Assembly: GCA_035698665.1 (NCBI GenBank)
Contig: DASSBN010000063.1
Coordinates: 1-33,514 of the forward strand
Reading direction: 5' to 3'
DNA: 33,514 nucleotides
Origin: DATEOR01 sp035698665
Lineage (GTDB): Bacteria > Actinomycetota > Thermoleophilia > Gaiellales > Gaiellaceae
Position numbers and translations under genes: made by a program. The notes beneath the pieces were generated by a model that saw only the letters and a program-made list of their open reading frames with translations, searched no databases and had not been told where the DNA came from. This document shows positions 1 to 8,274 of the stretch, piece after piece (the stretch's first letter is position 1; each line of letters begins with the position of its first letter).

Positions 1-1248
1 GCCGTCGGAGGCGCGGACGAGCCGCAGCCTCACACGCGAGCGGCGCACGACCTTCGCGTACAGCTTCTGCAGGTCGAGAACGCCGTCGCCGTTCGGCGAA
101 TAGAGCGGAAGCCGCGGCCGGCGCGCGTAGATCCCGAAGTAGAAGACCATGAGGGCGTCGCCGACGGCGCGCTCTCCACTCCGGTCCGACGGGTTGTTCA
201 GGACCTGGCCGTCGAAGGCCATGGTCGTCGATCCGCCCGAGTCGAGAGCCATTGCGGTGCGCGCCCCGAGGTTGGCCATCAGGCGGGCGAGCTGGGAGTT
301 GGTCACCCCGGCGCTCGAGGAGCTGCGCCCGTCGACGGCCACCAAGATGATCCGCCCGCTCCCCAGCTGACCCACGGCAGTGCGCGGGTGGCGGGGAAGG
401 AGCTGGGAGTCAAGGAATCCCTCACCCGCCTGGAAGACGGGCACGCCGCCGCTGACGAGCCGCGGGCCGCCGCCGATCGCGTTCTTCACGTCCGACCACC
501 ACGGCGAAAGGCCGACGTGGAGCTTGACCCAGTATCCGAGCTGCCCCTCGGCGAAGAGATCCTGTCGGCGCTCCCCCGAGGCCTGCAGGATCGCCCCTCC
601 GGCGGGAATCCGGTGGCCCGAGCGCCAGTAACGGCGAACGACCTTCCCGACGAGATCCTTGTTCGGCCCGACCTGCGCAACATGCGCGAGCACCACTTCG
701 CGCGCGCCCTGGGCGTGCGGGGTTCTCTCACCCCAGGTCGGCGAGTAGAGGACGACGCCGTTGGCCTGCTCGAGCGGGTGGTTGAACTCCCGCAGAACGC
801 GGAGCTTGTTCGAGCCGAACTGCCAGGTGCCCGTGTAGCGGACGAAGCCGGTCCGGAGCAGCCCGTCCATGCTGATGCCGAGACTCGACCGGTCGGGGGA
901 CGCGCGCGTGGCGAGGAGGTTCTTGTCGAGGAAGATCCCGCTCGGTCGGCCGCTATCCCAGTTGAAGAGGTCGCCGTTCACACCTGCGAGCGTCGCCTTG
1001 TGTGAAAGGTTCCGTTGCATCGAGGACACGGTCTCGCGGCCCGTGACCAGGCCGTTCGACAGCACGGGCTTGAGGTCGTAGAGGCCGCCGGGCCGCGGCG
1101 CCTTGAGCACGTGCACGACGACGCGCGCTCCTCCGATGGAACGGATCTCGCGCTTGTAGAGGATCCCCGGCGCGAGCTCGACGCCCGAGGCCGCAGATGG
1201 AAACGCGGCCGCCGCGACGACCGCGAGAAGAGCGACTTTCCTCAACAC
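1..1248 (-). CDS. Secreted phosphodiester glycosidase (NAGPA-domain) protein, C-terminus cut by window edge
   Basis: The reading frame stays open from a GTG at 1248 (TTG at 1245 is the alternative) to base 1, giving 416 codons with no stop, so the C-terminus lies outside the window. It starts with a short signal peptide (MRKVALLAVVAAAAFPSAASG in part). The NAGPA/DUF2233 fold is shown by NGDLFNWD, then GGGPRLVSGG, and near the end ALDSGGSTTMAFDG followed by ERAVGDALMVFY; the Asp/Gly-rich DSGGSTT stretch is typical of the active site. The family cleaves phosphodiester-linked sugars; bacterial members act outside the membrane, possibly on wall glycopolymers. The extra C-terminal piece (NGDGVLDLQKLYAKVVRRSR) is not assigned. 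The gene follows mqnC by 71 bases on the same strand, after a possible weak terminator. Fold assignment is firm; substrate is unknown. Confidence 0.82.
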   Translation of the reverse strand, partial: MLRKVALLAVVAAAAFPSAASGVELAPGILYKREIRSIGGARVVVHVLKAPRPGGLYDLKPVLSNGLVTGRETVSSMQRNLSHKATLAGVNGDLFNWDSGRPSGIFLDKNLLATRASPDRSSLGISMDGLLRTGFVRYTGTWQFGSNKLRVLREFNHPLEQANGVVLYSPTWGERTPHAQGAREVVLAHVAQVGPNKDLVGKVVRRYWRSGHRIPAGGAILQASGERRQDLFAEGQLGYWVKLHVGLSPWWSDVKNAIGGGPRLVSGGVPVFQAGEGFLDSQLLPRHPRTAVGQLGSGRIILVAVDGRSSSSAGVTNSQLARLMANLGARTAMALDSGGSTTMAFDGQVLNNPSDRSGERAVGDALMVFYFGIYARRPRLPLYSPNGDGVLDLQKLYAKVVRRSRVRLRLVRASDG

Positions 1249-1261
1249 CCCATCCGCAGGG

Positions 1262-1283
1262 AAACAAAATCGGATCCCGATTA
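1262..1283 (-). terminator. Weak hairpin plus T-rich tail between mqnC and the glycosidase gene
   Basis: On the minus strand AATCGG, loop GAT, CCGATT (1282-1268) is followed by TTGTTTCCC. The 6-bp perfect stem with a T-rich tail lies between the mqnC stop and the glycosidase start. It could be a weak intrinsic terminator or attenuator. The stem is short and only moderately GC-rich, so this is tentative. Confidence 0.35.
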
Positions 1284-1319
1284 CAAGGGCTACTTACCTC
1301 GCCTTAACGCGGGAAAGAA

Positions 1320-2426
1320 CTAGTTCCAGACGCGGACGTCGCGGTAGAGCGTGTCGCGCTGGACCGCGGTCTTCCCGAGCGCCTTGATCGCCCGGACGAA
1401 GTCGTCCGCGCTCGCGCGGTGCGTCGTGCCGGCCGCCGAGACGACGTTCTCCTCGATCATCACGGAGCCCATGTCGTCGGCGCCGAACCCGAGGGCCACC
1501 TGCCCGACCTTCATCCCCTGCGTCACCCAGCTCGACTGGATGTGGTCGACGTTGTCGAGGTAGATGCGACTGACGGCCTGCGTGAGCAGGTAGTCGAAGG
1601 AGGTGGGCCGCATCTCGTCCGTGACCTGGTCGGCGAGGCGGTTTCCGTCGCGCTGGAAGGTCCAGGAGATGAAGGCGCGGAAGCCGTGCGTCTCGTCCTG
1701 GAGCTCCCGGACACGGCGCATGTGCTCCACCCGCTCCTCGAGCGTCTCGACGTGGCCGTACATCATCGTGGCGGTCGAGGAGATCCCGAGCCGGTGCGCG
1801 TCCCGCATGACGCCGAGCCACTCGGACGACTTCGTCTTCTTCGGCGAGATGATGTCGCGCACGCGGTCGACGAGGATCTCGGCCCCGCCTCCGGGGAGGC
1901 TGTCGAGCCCGGCATCGCGAAGGCGGGTCAGCGTCTGCGGGATCGTCAGCTTCGAGCGCCGCGCGATGTGCTGAACCTCGGGCGGCGAGAGCGCGTGCAG
2001 GTGGATCTTGTAGCGCCCTTTGATCGAGCTGAAGAGGTCTTCGTAGTAGTCGACGCCGAGGTCGGGATGATGCCCGCCCTGCATGAGGAGCGCAGTGCCG
2101 CCGAGAGCGAGTGTCTCCTCGATCTTCTTGAAGATGACGGCCTTCGGCAGGAGATAACCCTCGGAGCGGTCGCCCGGACGCCGGTAGAAGGCGCAGAAGT
2201 CGCAGTCCGTGTGACAGATGTTCGTGTAGTTGACGTTGCGGTCGATGATGAACGTCACGCGTCCTCGGTCGACCTTGCGGTTGCGAAGCTCGTCGGCCGC
2301 GCGGCCGACCGAGACGAGATCGCGGCTCCTGAGGAGCGCGAGCGCGTCGTCGTCGGTGATTCGCTCGCCGGAGAGCGCCCGGTCGAGGATCGCCGACGCG
2401 CCGTTTCCGCTGCCGTTCCCGCTCAC
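1320..2426 (-). CDS. mqnC: Cyclic dehypoxanthinyl futalosine synthase MqnC (radical SAM)
   Basis: A 368-residue radical SAM enzyme of the futalosine menaquinone pathway. It cyclises dehypoxanthine futalosine to the cyclic form. The 4Fe-4S motif CHTDCDFC (CxxxCxxC) is near residue 70, followed by QGGHHPDLG, SLPGGGAEIL and MMYGHVETLEERVEH, all typical of the MqnC/MqnE family. HALSPPEVQH and the C-terminal VQRDTLYRDV favour this family, and pairing with a separate MqnE gene supports MqnC. The GTG start at 2426 overlaps the mqnA stop (GTGA), so the two are translationally coupled. The frame stays open upstream, but that extension is Arg/Ala-rich shadow of mqnA. Length is normal for the family. 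Confidence 0.95.
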   Translation of the reverse strand: MSGNGSGNGASAILDRALSGERITDDDALALLRSRDLVSVGRAADELRNRKVDRGRVTFIIDRNVNYTNICHTDCDFCAFYRRPGDRSEGYLLPKAVIFKKIEETLALGGTALLMQGGHHPDLGVDYYEDLFSSIKGRYKIHLHALSPPEVQHIARRSKLTIPQTLTRLRDAGLDSLPGGGAEILVDRVRDIISPKKTKSSEWLGVMRDAHRLGISSTATMMYGHVETLEERVEHMRRVRELQDETHGFRAFISWTFQRDGNRLADQVTDEMRPTSFDYLLTQAVSRIYLDNVDHIQSSWVTQGMKVGQVALGFGADDMGSVMIEENVVSAAGTTHRASADDFVRAIKALGKTAVQRDTLYRDVRVWN

Positions 2427-3193
2427 GCCTCCACCGCCTCGGAGACGAGAAAGCGCAGCTCGGGCACCCGCTCGAGCGCGCCCACGTCGGCCGCGAGCTC
2501 GAAGAAGGTCAAGAGGCCCGCCCGCTCGCGCGGGCCGAACCGGTAGCGGAGCTTCTCGAAGTAGCGCGCGAGGAACCCGGGCGGGTAGCCGTAGCGCTCG
2601 CTGGCCTCCCGGGCGAGCCGCTCGGGCTCGGCACGGGCTCGTTGATGCGCGTCGAGGAGCGCCGTCTCGAGCTCGGCGACCCCCTCGGCAGGCGGGTCGG
2701 CGCACGCGAAGACGGCGTAGACCATCGGCAGCCCCGTGCGCTCCAGCCAGAGGCGGCCGAGGTCGTGGTGCGGCGTCGGATCCTCGAACATGCTCTTCAA
2801 CGCCGCGTCGCCGATGAGAAGAGTCGCGTCGGCGTCGTAGGCCTCTGCGAGCGGGACCTGTTCGGCGTCTGGGAAGAGGACGCGGACGAGCACGGCCGAC
2901 GTCGCGCTCTCAGGGGTGACCGCGACCGAGTCGATGCGGTCGACGGGAGCGCGTGAGACGAGCTGGATCGAGTCGACCGCGCCTTCGGAGGAAACGCAGA
3001 GCCGCGGGAGGATGCGCAGCGTGTCGGCGTGGCGGCCGTAGGCGATCGAGGAGATCGGCGCGAGGTCGATCTCGCCCGCGATGAGCCGGTCGTTGAGGTC
3101 GGTCGGGACGCCGCTGACCTCCTCCACCTCGGCCTCGAGCTCGAAGAAGACCGGCGCCATGTTCACGTAAGAGATGCGGCCGAGGCGGATCAT
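2423..3193 (-). CDS. mqnA: Chorismate dehydratase MqnA (menaquinone, futalosine route)
   Basis: A 256-residue periplasmic-binding-protein-like enzyme of the MqnA/MqnD family. It begins MIRLGRISYVNMAP, the usual MqnA N-terminus, and contains DLAPISSIAYG and TLLIGDAAL, the conserved segments lining the cleft. The first pathway step is dehydration of chorismate to 3-enolpyruvylbenzoate. It lies between mqnE and mqnC in one transcription direction. The neighbourhood favours MqnA over the close paralogue MqnD (which has a different substrate), but MqnD is not seen in the window. The shine-dalgarno before ATG 3193 is weak (GGGACG); a 10-codon reading frame ends exactly on this start (see 3190-3222). 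Confidence 0.92.
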   Translation of the reverse strand: MIRLGRISYVNMAPVFFELEAEVEEVSGVPTDLNDRLIAGEIDLAPISSIAYGRHADTLRILPRLCVSSEGAVDSIQLVSRAPVDRIDSVAVTPESATSAVLVRVLFPDAEQVPLAEAYDADATLLIGDAALKSMFEDPTPHHDLGRLWLERTGLPMVYAVFACADPPAEGVAELETALLDAHQRARAEPERLAREASERYGYPPGFLARYFEKLRYRFGPRERAGLLTFFELAADVGALERVPELRFLVSEAVEA

Positions 3194-3222
3194 CGTCCCA
3201 GCAATTCGGCGAGGTTTTCCAT
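3190..3222 (-). CDS. Possible 10-residue leader peptide overlapping mqnA start
   Basis: In the 121-base gap between mqnE and mqnA the minus strand has ATG at 3222 opening a 10-codon frame (MENLAELLGR) whose TGA overlaps the mqnA ATG as ATGA. A GGGGGAGGG purine run lies about 13 bases upstream, further than ideal. A hairpin-capable TCGGGACCCGA sits between them. The rest of the gap (3223-3314) shows only a possible TACGCT -10 box. Coupled translation of mqnA through this mini-ORF is an inference, and chance occurrence is quite possible. Confidence 0.25.
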   Translation of the reverse strand: MENLAELLGR

Positions 3223-3314
3223 ATTCGGGTCCCGACCCTCCCCCTGCTCACGCGCGAGCGTATCCCTCTCCGACGCGTGGGTGTGTGGGCGTTCGTGCCG
3301 ACTTCGCAAAGGCG

Positions 3315-4433
3315 TCAGGCGTCCCACCGCTGCACCTCGTTGTAGAGCGTATCCCGCTGCACCGGGATCCTGCCCGCGGCCCGCACGACCCGGACGAGCT
3401 CGTCGATCTTCTGCTCGGTCTCCGTCACCGCACCCGCGGCATGGAAGATCTGCTCGCGCACGACGGTGCCCTGCACGTCGTTCGCGCCGAAGTGGAGCGC
3501 GACCTGGGCGAGCGGCAGGCCCATCATGATCCAGTAAGCCTTCACGTTCGCGATGTTGTCGAGGAGGAGGCGCGAGACGGCGATCATCTTCAGATCGTCG
3601 GAGCCGGGCGTGAACGTCCAGCCGCGCCGCTCGAACACGGTGTTCTCCGGATGGAACGCAAGTGGGATGAACGCGAGGAAGCCGCCCGTCTCGTCCTGCT
3701 GGTCACGCAGGCGCAGCAGGTGCTCGACGCGCTCCTCGTAGGTCTCGACGTGCCCGTAGAGCATCGTGCAATGCGTCGGAATGCCGAGGCCGTGCGCGGT
3801 GCGGTGGGTGTGGAACCAGAGGTCAGGGTGCTCCTTCCCCGGAGCGATCAGCCGGCGCACGCGGTCGGAGAAGACCTCGGCGCCGCCGCCGGGAAGCGAT
3901 CCGAGCCCGGCGTCCTTCAGCCGCACCAGCACCTCCTCGTGGGAGAGACCCGAGAGCTTCGTCATGTGGTGGACCTCGCTCGCCGTGAAGCACTTCAGAT
4001 GCACATCGGGGAGCGCCTCGTGCAGGCTCGCGATGATGTCGACGTAGTAGTCGAAGTCGACGTGCGGATTCTCGCCCCCGACCATGTGGATCTCCGTGTA
4101 GCGCGAGAGCTCGCGCTGCGCGACCGCGTCCTCGACCATCTCCGCCGGCGTGAAGGTGTACGCGTCGCTCTGTTTCTGCGTGACCGCGAACGCGCAGAAC
4201 TTGCATTTCACACGGCAGACGTTCGTCTGGTTCAAGTAGAGGTTCTGGACGAAGTAGACCTCGTCCGTGCCGCCGCGCCGGCGGCGCGCCTCGTCGGCGA
4301 GCTCACCGAGCTGAAGGAGGTCGTCCGACTCCATGAGGACGAGGCCGTCCTCGAAGTCGAGGCGCTCGTTCTCCTCGACCTTCTCCCAGATCGCGTCGAG
4401 CGCGCGCTGTCCTGTGGCGACGGCCATCGTCAT
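3315..4433 (-). CDS. mqnE: Aminofutalosine synthase MqnE (radical SAM)
   Basis: A 372-residue radical SAM enzyme that joins 3-enolpyruvylbenzoate to SAM-derived adenosine to make aminofutalosine. The cluster motif is CRVKCKFC near residue 73, in the context NQTNVCRVKCKFCAF, and is followed by HMVGGENPH, SLPGGGAEVFSDRVR and MLYGHVETYEERVEHL. C-terminal IPVQRDTLYNEV is shared with MqnC. ATG 4433 overlaps the prenyl synthase stop (ATGA). A second in-frame ATG at 4427 has GGGAGGG at better spacing, so the real protein may be two residues shorter. It lies upstream of mqnA and mqnC, completing three of the early pathway steps; mqnB and mqnD are not in the window. Confidence 0.95.
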   Translation of the reverse strand: MTMAVATGQRALDAIWEKVEENERLDFEDGLVLMESDDLLQLGELADEARRRRGGTDEVYFVQNLYLNQTNVCRVKCKFCAFAVTQKQSDAYTFTPAEMVEDAVAQRELSRYTEIHMVGGENPHVDFDYYVDIIASLHEALPDVHLKCFTASEVHHMTKLSGLSHEEVLVRLKDAGLGSLPGGGAEVFSDRVRRLIAPGKEHPDLWFHTHRTAHGLGIPTHCTMLYGHVETYEERVEHLLRLRDQQDETGGFLAFIPLAFHPENTVFERRGWTFTPGSDDLKMIAVSRLLLDNIANVKAYWIMMGLPLAQVALHFGANDVQGTVVREQIFHAAGAVTETEQKIDELVRVVRAAGRIPVQRDTLYNEVQRWDA

Positions 4434-5356
4434 CCCTCCCTGTCCACAACGATATGCGTCAGGGTCTCCAACGAGGCGCGGTCCGGCCGGCCGTCGAGAG
4501 CGTCGCGCGCCTGGGCGGCGTAGCGAAGCGCGAATTCGCGCGCCTCGTCGAGGGCGCCGGTCGCGGCGACGCGGTCGAGCGCGTCGGGGACGTCCTCGCC
4601 GGCGAGCGCCCGCGCGACCGCCTCGTCCCGGCGCGCGGCGAGGATGAGCGGGAGCGTGGGCGTGCCATCGCGGAGATCCACTCCCTGCACCTTCCCTGTC
4701 GTGTCGAAGTCGCCACAGCAGTCGAGGATGTCGTCCGCGATCTGGAAGGCCAGTCCCAGCGAGAGCCCGAAGTCGCCCAGGTTCCCCCCGTCTGTGCCGC
4801 TGCCGAGGAGGCACGCGGCCTCGAAAAGCTTGCCGGTCTTCAGCGAGCAGCGCGCGAGGTACTCGTCGACCGAGGTCTCGGGGCGGAAGGCCTGCCGGCG
4901 CTGCATCGCCTCGCCGCGCGCGAGTGCGAGTGTCGCCTCGGAGAGGATCGAGACCGCCTCGTCGTCGCCGGTCTCGGCGAGCTGCGCGAACGCCCGCGCG
5001 AAGAGGTAGTCGCCCGCCGCCCTCGCCGTCGCCTCGCCGTGCTCGGCCCAGACCGTCGGCCGTCCGCGGCGGAGGTCGGCGCCGTCGAGGAGATCGTCGT
5101 GGACGAGAGTCGCCATGTGCACGAGCTCCACGGCCGCGCCGCCGGCGACCGCGCGCTCGCTGTCACGCCGGTCCACGGGGGTCGAGAGGAACACGAGCAG
5201 AGGCCGGAGCCGCTTGCCGCCCGCCGCCAGGGTGTCCGCGCCCACGTCCCCGAGGCGTCCCGGAAAGGCGGCCACCGCCCGCTCGAGCCTGTGCTCGAGC
5301 AGGTCGAGATAGCGGTCGAGGCCGGGAGCCTGCCTGATGGTCGCCAGCGCGTTCAT
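4430..5356 (-). CDS. Polyprenyl diphosphate synthase (isoprenoid tail for menaquinone)
   Basis: A 308-residue trans-prenyltransferase that chains isopentenyl units to an allylic diphosphate. Both Asp-rich motifs are intact: DDLLDGAD after LVHMATLVH (about residue 85) and DDILDCCGD after LAFQIA (about residue 210). GGKRLRP near residue 47 and the lysine-bearing SLKTGKLFEA are also standard. It sits between menG/ubiE and mqnE with ATGA overlaps on both sides, so the expected job is making the menaquinone side chain; chain length cannot be read with confidence. It resembles HepT-type catalytic subunits, which matters because a HepS-like small protein may be encoded at 11011-11475. Confidence 0.92.
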   Translation of the reverse strand: MNALATIRQAPGLDRYLDLLEHRLERAVAAFPGRLGDVGADTLAAGGKRLRPLLVFLSTPVDRRDSERAVAGGAAVELVHMATLVHDDLLDGADLRRGRPTVWAEHGEATARAAGDYLFARAFAQLAETGDDEAVSILSEATLALARGEAMQRRQAFRPETSVDEYLARCSLKTGKLFEAACLLGSGTDGGNLGDFGLSLGLAFQIADDILDCCGDFDTTGKVQGVDLRDGTPTLPLILAARRDEAVARALAGEDVPDALDRVAATGALDEAREFALRYAAQARDALDGRPDRASLETLTHIVVDREG

Positions 5357-6030
5357 CGCTTCGTTCCCACGTGCAGGGCGACGATCCCGCCGCCCATGAG
5401 CTTCCAGCCTACGCCGTCGAAGCCCGCCCGACCGAATGCGGCCGCGAGATCGGAAGGCCCCGGGAATCGACGCACGCTCGCGGGCAGATACGTGTACGCC
5501 CGTCCGCCGGGCAAGACCTTCCCCACAAGCGGGATGAACCCGTCGAACCAGAGTCGGAAGAACGGCTTGAGCATGCCCTCCGGCCGGGTGATCTCGAGGC
5601 AGGCGATGCGGCCGCCCGGGCGCAGGACGCGTGCGAGCTCCGCGAGACCCGCTTCGAGGTCCGGCACATTGCGGATGCCGAAGCCGACCGTGACGGCGTC
5701 GAAGCTTCCTGCCCCGAAGGGGAGCGCGGTGACGTCGCCGAGCACCCACTCGACGGTCTGGGACTTCTCGCGCGCGCGATCCAGCATCCGCTCGGAGAAG
5801 TCGAGGCCGGTGACCTTCCCCCCAGCCCGCTCGGCGGCGAGGGCGAGATCCCCCGTTCCGCAGCACGCGTCGAGCACCTTGTAGCCCTCGCCGACGACCG
5901 ACTCCGCGGCCAGCCGGCGCCAGCGCCGGTCGAGCCCGACGGTCATCGCGTGGTTCATGAAGTCGTAGACGGGCGAGATCCGGTCGAACATCGCCCGCAC
6001 TTCGGACGGCGGAAGGACGCCGGCGGTCAC
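5353..6030 (-). CDS. ubiE: Demethylmenaquinone methyltransferase (UbiE/MenG)
   Basis: A 225-residue class I SAM methyltransferase that puts the C-methyl group on demethylmenaquinone, the last step of synthesis. MFDRISPVYDFMNHAMTVGLDRRWR is the family N-terminus (positions about 13-37 of the product), LDACCGTGDLAL is the SAM-binding motif, and GFGIRNVPD and RPGGRIACLE are the UbiE signatures. GTG 6030 overlaps the ubiX stop (GTGA) with a GGGGGCAGGA purine run just upstream. The open frame continues upstream only as shadow sequence. The gene lies inside the menaquinone run, so MenG activity is the natural role. Confidence 0.94.
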   Translation of the reverse strand: MTAGVLPPSEVRAMFDRISPVYDFMNHAMTVGLDRRWRRLAAESVVGEGYKVLDACCGTGDLALAAERAGGKVTGLDFSERMLDRAREKSQTVEWVLGDVTALPFGAGSFDAVTVGFGIRNVPDLEAGLAELARVLRPGGRIACLEITRPEGMLKPFFRLWFDGFIPLVGKVLPGGRAYTYLPASVRRFPGPSDLAAAFGRAGFDGVGWKLMGGGIVALHVGTKR

Positions 6031-6614
6031 TCCTGCCCCCACCGTTTTGTCAGCCTGTTCTCGATTCCCAGCTGGTCCAGGCATCTCCCGACCACGAATT
6101 CGATCAGATCGCCGATCTCCTCGGGCTGGTGGTAGAAGCCGGGCGCGGCCATGAGCACGACCGCTCCGGCGCGGCGCACGCGCAGCATGTTCTCGAGGTG
6201 GATGTCGGAGAGCGGGGTCTCGCGGGGCACGAGGACGAGCTTCCGCCCCTCCTTGATCGCCACGGAGGCGGCGCGATGGATGAGGTTCGACATCGTCCCC
6301 GAGGCGATCGTGCCGAGGGTGCCCATCGAGCACGGGCAGATGACGTAGGCGTCCACCTTCGCCGAGCCGCTCGCGTACGGCGCGCCCCAGTCGAACTCGG
6401 AATGGACGGAAACGCCGTCCGTTCCGTCGAGAAACCGCTCCAGGATCTCCTCGTGCGAGAGCGAGGTGTCCTGGTAGAGCTCGGTTGCCATCACCTCGAA
6501 GCCGGCGCGCGAGACGCACAGGCCGACGTCGACGTCGGCCGCCACGAGCGCGTCGAGGAGGCGTGCCGCATACGGAGCGCCGGAGGCGCCCGTGATGCCG
6601 AGGAAGACGTTCAT
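6027..6614 (-). CDS. ubiX: UbiX-type flavin prenyltransferase (MqnM-like)
   Basis: A 195-residue flavoprotein that prenylates FMN to make the prFMN cofactor of UbiD-type decarboxylases. It begins MNVFLGITGASGAPYA, the standard FMN-binding Rossmann start, and contains CPCSMGTLGTIASG, RKLVLVPRETPLSDIHLENM and AAPGFYHQP, all diagnostic. The partner decarboxylase is encoded 2.7 kb upstream in the same direction (9298-10782). In futalosine-pathway organisms such pairs have been linked to decarboxylating the prenylated dihydroxynaphthoate intermediate (MqnL/MqnM); assigning that role here rests on gene context. It is 19 bases downstream of the cytochrome gene stop. Confidence 0.94.
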   Translation of the reverse strand: MNVFLGITGASGAPYAARLLDALVAADVDVGLCVSRAGFEVMATELYQDTSLSHEEILERFLDGTDGVSVHSEFDWGAPYASGSAKVDAYVICPCSMGTLGTIASGTMSNLIHRAASVAIKEGRKLVLVPRETPLSDIHLENMLRVRRAGAVVLMAAPGFYHQPEEIGDLIEFVVGRCLDQLGIENRLTKRWGQE

Positions 6615-6633
6615 GCCTCCCGCTCCGGGGGCG

Positions 6634-7461
6634 CTAGCCCCCGCCGCCGCCCTGTGGGCCCTTCGACTCTTCGAGGAACGTGGCGAGCTGGTGGAACTGC
6701 TCGTCCGTGAAGCTCGTGAAAGGCGGCATGGGCGAGCCCGGGTTCACGCAGCTCGGGCACTTGAGGTGGTTGATCTGGAAGTCCTCGCCGCGCCCCTTCG
6801 TGCCTTCGGCAGAGAGGTCCGGCGCGCCGAGGTTCGGGCTCCCAGCGCCGAGGTAGGTGTGGCAGCCCATGCAGCCTGCCTGGGCGAAGATCTTGGCTCC
6901 CTCCTCGCCGTCGGCGGAGAGGTTCTGCTGTTGCACCCACTCGGGAACGAGCGCGAGGTTCTCGCCGCCGAGGGACTCCTTCGCCGTCGCGCCCTTGTAG
7001 GTCAGGACGCCCATCGAAGCGACGACGAGGAGCGCGGCCACGACGGCGACCGGCCGGCGCGCGATTCTGCGCTCGCGGCGCCGGTCGTAGAACGGCACCA
7101 TGATCAACAGGATCAGGAGGATGGTCGGGATCCCGATCGTCGCGAGGATGACCGTCTCAGGCCACTTGAAGATCCGCAGGAGGTAGAAGAGGAAGTAGAA
7201 GTACCAGTCCGGCCGCGGGATGAACTGCGTCGTGCCCGGGTCGGCCTGATCCGCGTAGCGCGGCCCGAGGACGCCCGCATCGCCCGGCTCCTCGCCGGAC
7301 GTGAAGTACCAGATGGAAGCGAGGGCGATGATCACCCCCACGACCACGAAGCTCATCACCGTGTCGTGGAACATCGCGTACGGGAAAAACGGTTTCCCGC
7401 GCCGCTGGACGTCCTCCTTGTAGAGCTTGAACTGCTCGCGGTTGTCGCTCTTGCCCGCCAT
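6634..7461 (-). CDS. qcrC: Menaquinol:cytochrome c reductase subunit IV fused to cytochrome c (QcrC-type)
   Basis: A 275-residue membrane protein joining a b6f-like subunit IV to a C-terminal cytochrome c domain. Membrane spans are visible at about residues 33-53, 86-96 with 104-123, and 137-153. The Qo-site motif reads PDWY (84-87), the variant often met in menaquinol oxidisers, where plastoquinol enzymes have PEWY. One haem c site is present, CMGCH at 197-201, with MPPF (Met245) as likely axial ligand. A second CxxC without histidine, CPSC at 235-238, lies in between and is unusual. The gene ends the qcrABC set, 3 bases after qcrB. The fused layout is the Bacillus QcrC type, not the dihaem c subunit of most actinobacteria. 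Confidence 0.92.
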   Translation of the reverse strand: MAGKSDNREQFKLYKEDVQRRGKPFFPYAMFHDTVMSFVVVGVIIALASIWYFTSGEEPGDAGVLGPRYADQADPGTTQFIPRPDWYFYFLFYLLRIFKWPETVILATIGIPTILLILLIMVPFYDRRRERRIARRPVAVVAALLVVASMGVLTYKGATAKESLGGENLALVPEWVQQQNLSADGEEGAKIFAQAGCMGCHTYLGAGSPNLGAPDLSAEGTKGRGEDFQINHLKCPSCVNPGSPMPPFTSFTDEQFHQLATFLEESKGPQGGGGG

Positions 7462-7464
7462 CGC

Positions 7465-8274
7465 CTAGGCCTCGGGCCTTCGCGGAGCGATCGCGCCGTT
7501 GCCGCGCGGCTTCGGATCGACGAGCCCCTTCCGCAGCGGCCGGCCGTCCGCCACCTCTTCATAGCCGCCGGCCGCCTTCGTCCACGGCGGCGCGGTGATC
7601 CCGAGGCGCACCACGAGATAGAGGTGCAGCCCGATGAGCGCGAATAAGCCGCCCGGAATGACGAGCATGTGCAGCGAGTAGAAGCGGGCTAACGTGTCGT
7701 TTCCGATCTCGGCCCCGCCGCGGAGGAACTCGCCGAGGTACGGGCCGACGATGGGCGCGTTCGCGTTGATGTTGATCGCGACGACGGTGGCCCAGTAGGC
7801 CGTCTGGTCCCATGGCAGGAGGTAGCCGGTGAGACCCTCGCCGAGCGCCATCGTGAGGAGGATCACGCCGACGAGCCAGTTGAGCTCGCGCGGGTATTTG
7901 TAGGCGCCGAAGAGGAAGACGCGCCCCATGTGCAGGAAGAGCAGGATGATGAAGACGCTCGCGCCCCACCTGTGCATGCCGCGCACGAGCCAGCCGAGCG
8001 TGAGGTCGTTCGTGATGTGCTGGATCGACGCGTAGGCCTCCTCCGGCGCCGGCTTGTAGTACATGGCGAGGATCACCCCGGTGACCGCCTGCACGAGGAA
8101 CGCGGTCAGCGTCGCCGACCCGAGGGTGTGGAACCAATTCGTCTCGGCGGGGACCTTGCGGAAGAGGAAGTACTTGATCCCGCCGACGAGCCCGGAGCGC
8201 TCCTCGAGCCAGTCGACCGGGATCATCACGGCCTGCTGGAGCTGCTGCTGGCGCTTCGACCGCGTCCTGGCCAT
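7465..8274 (-). CDS. qcrB: Cytochrome b6-type subunit of menaquinol:cytochrome c reductase
   Basis: A 269-residue cytochrome b N-terminal half carrying the two b haems and the four-helix core. The haem ligands are His101 and His115 (HRWG...FLHMGR) and His202 and His217 (SLHM...GLHLYL); the second pair is 14 residues apart, the b6/Firmicutes spacing. GYLLPWDQTAYWA is the conserved Qo-site segment. About 45 N-terminal residues precede the usual amphipathic start, and a C-terminal tail follows the fourth helix, making it longer than the roughly 220-residue Bacillus QcrB. The start overlaps the Rieske stop (TGATG). It works with the Rieske protein upstream and subunit IV downstream. Confidence 0.95.
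   Translation of the reverse strand: MARTRSKRQQQLQQAVMIPVDWLEERSGLVGGIKYFLFRKVPAETNWFHTLGSATLTAFLVQAVTGVILAMYYKPAPEEAYASIQHITNDLTLGWLVRGMHRWGASVFIILLFLHMGRVFLFGAYKYPRELNWLVGVILLTMALGEGLTGYLLPWDQTAYWATVVAININANAPIVGPYLGEFLRGGAEIGNDTLARFYSLHMLVIPGGLFALIGLHLYLVVRLGITAPPWTKAAGGYEEVADGRPLRKGLVDPKPRGNGAIAPRRPEA

Noticed and set aside
388..1005. Long plus-strand open frame of 205 codons
   Set aside because: It mirrors the minus-strand glycosidase gene; Arg/Glu-rich product with no family features, while the minus-strand product has clear NAGPA motifs.
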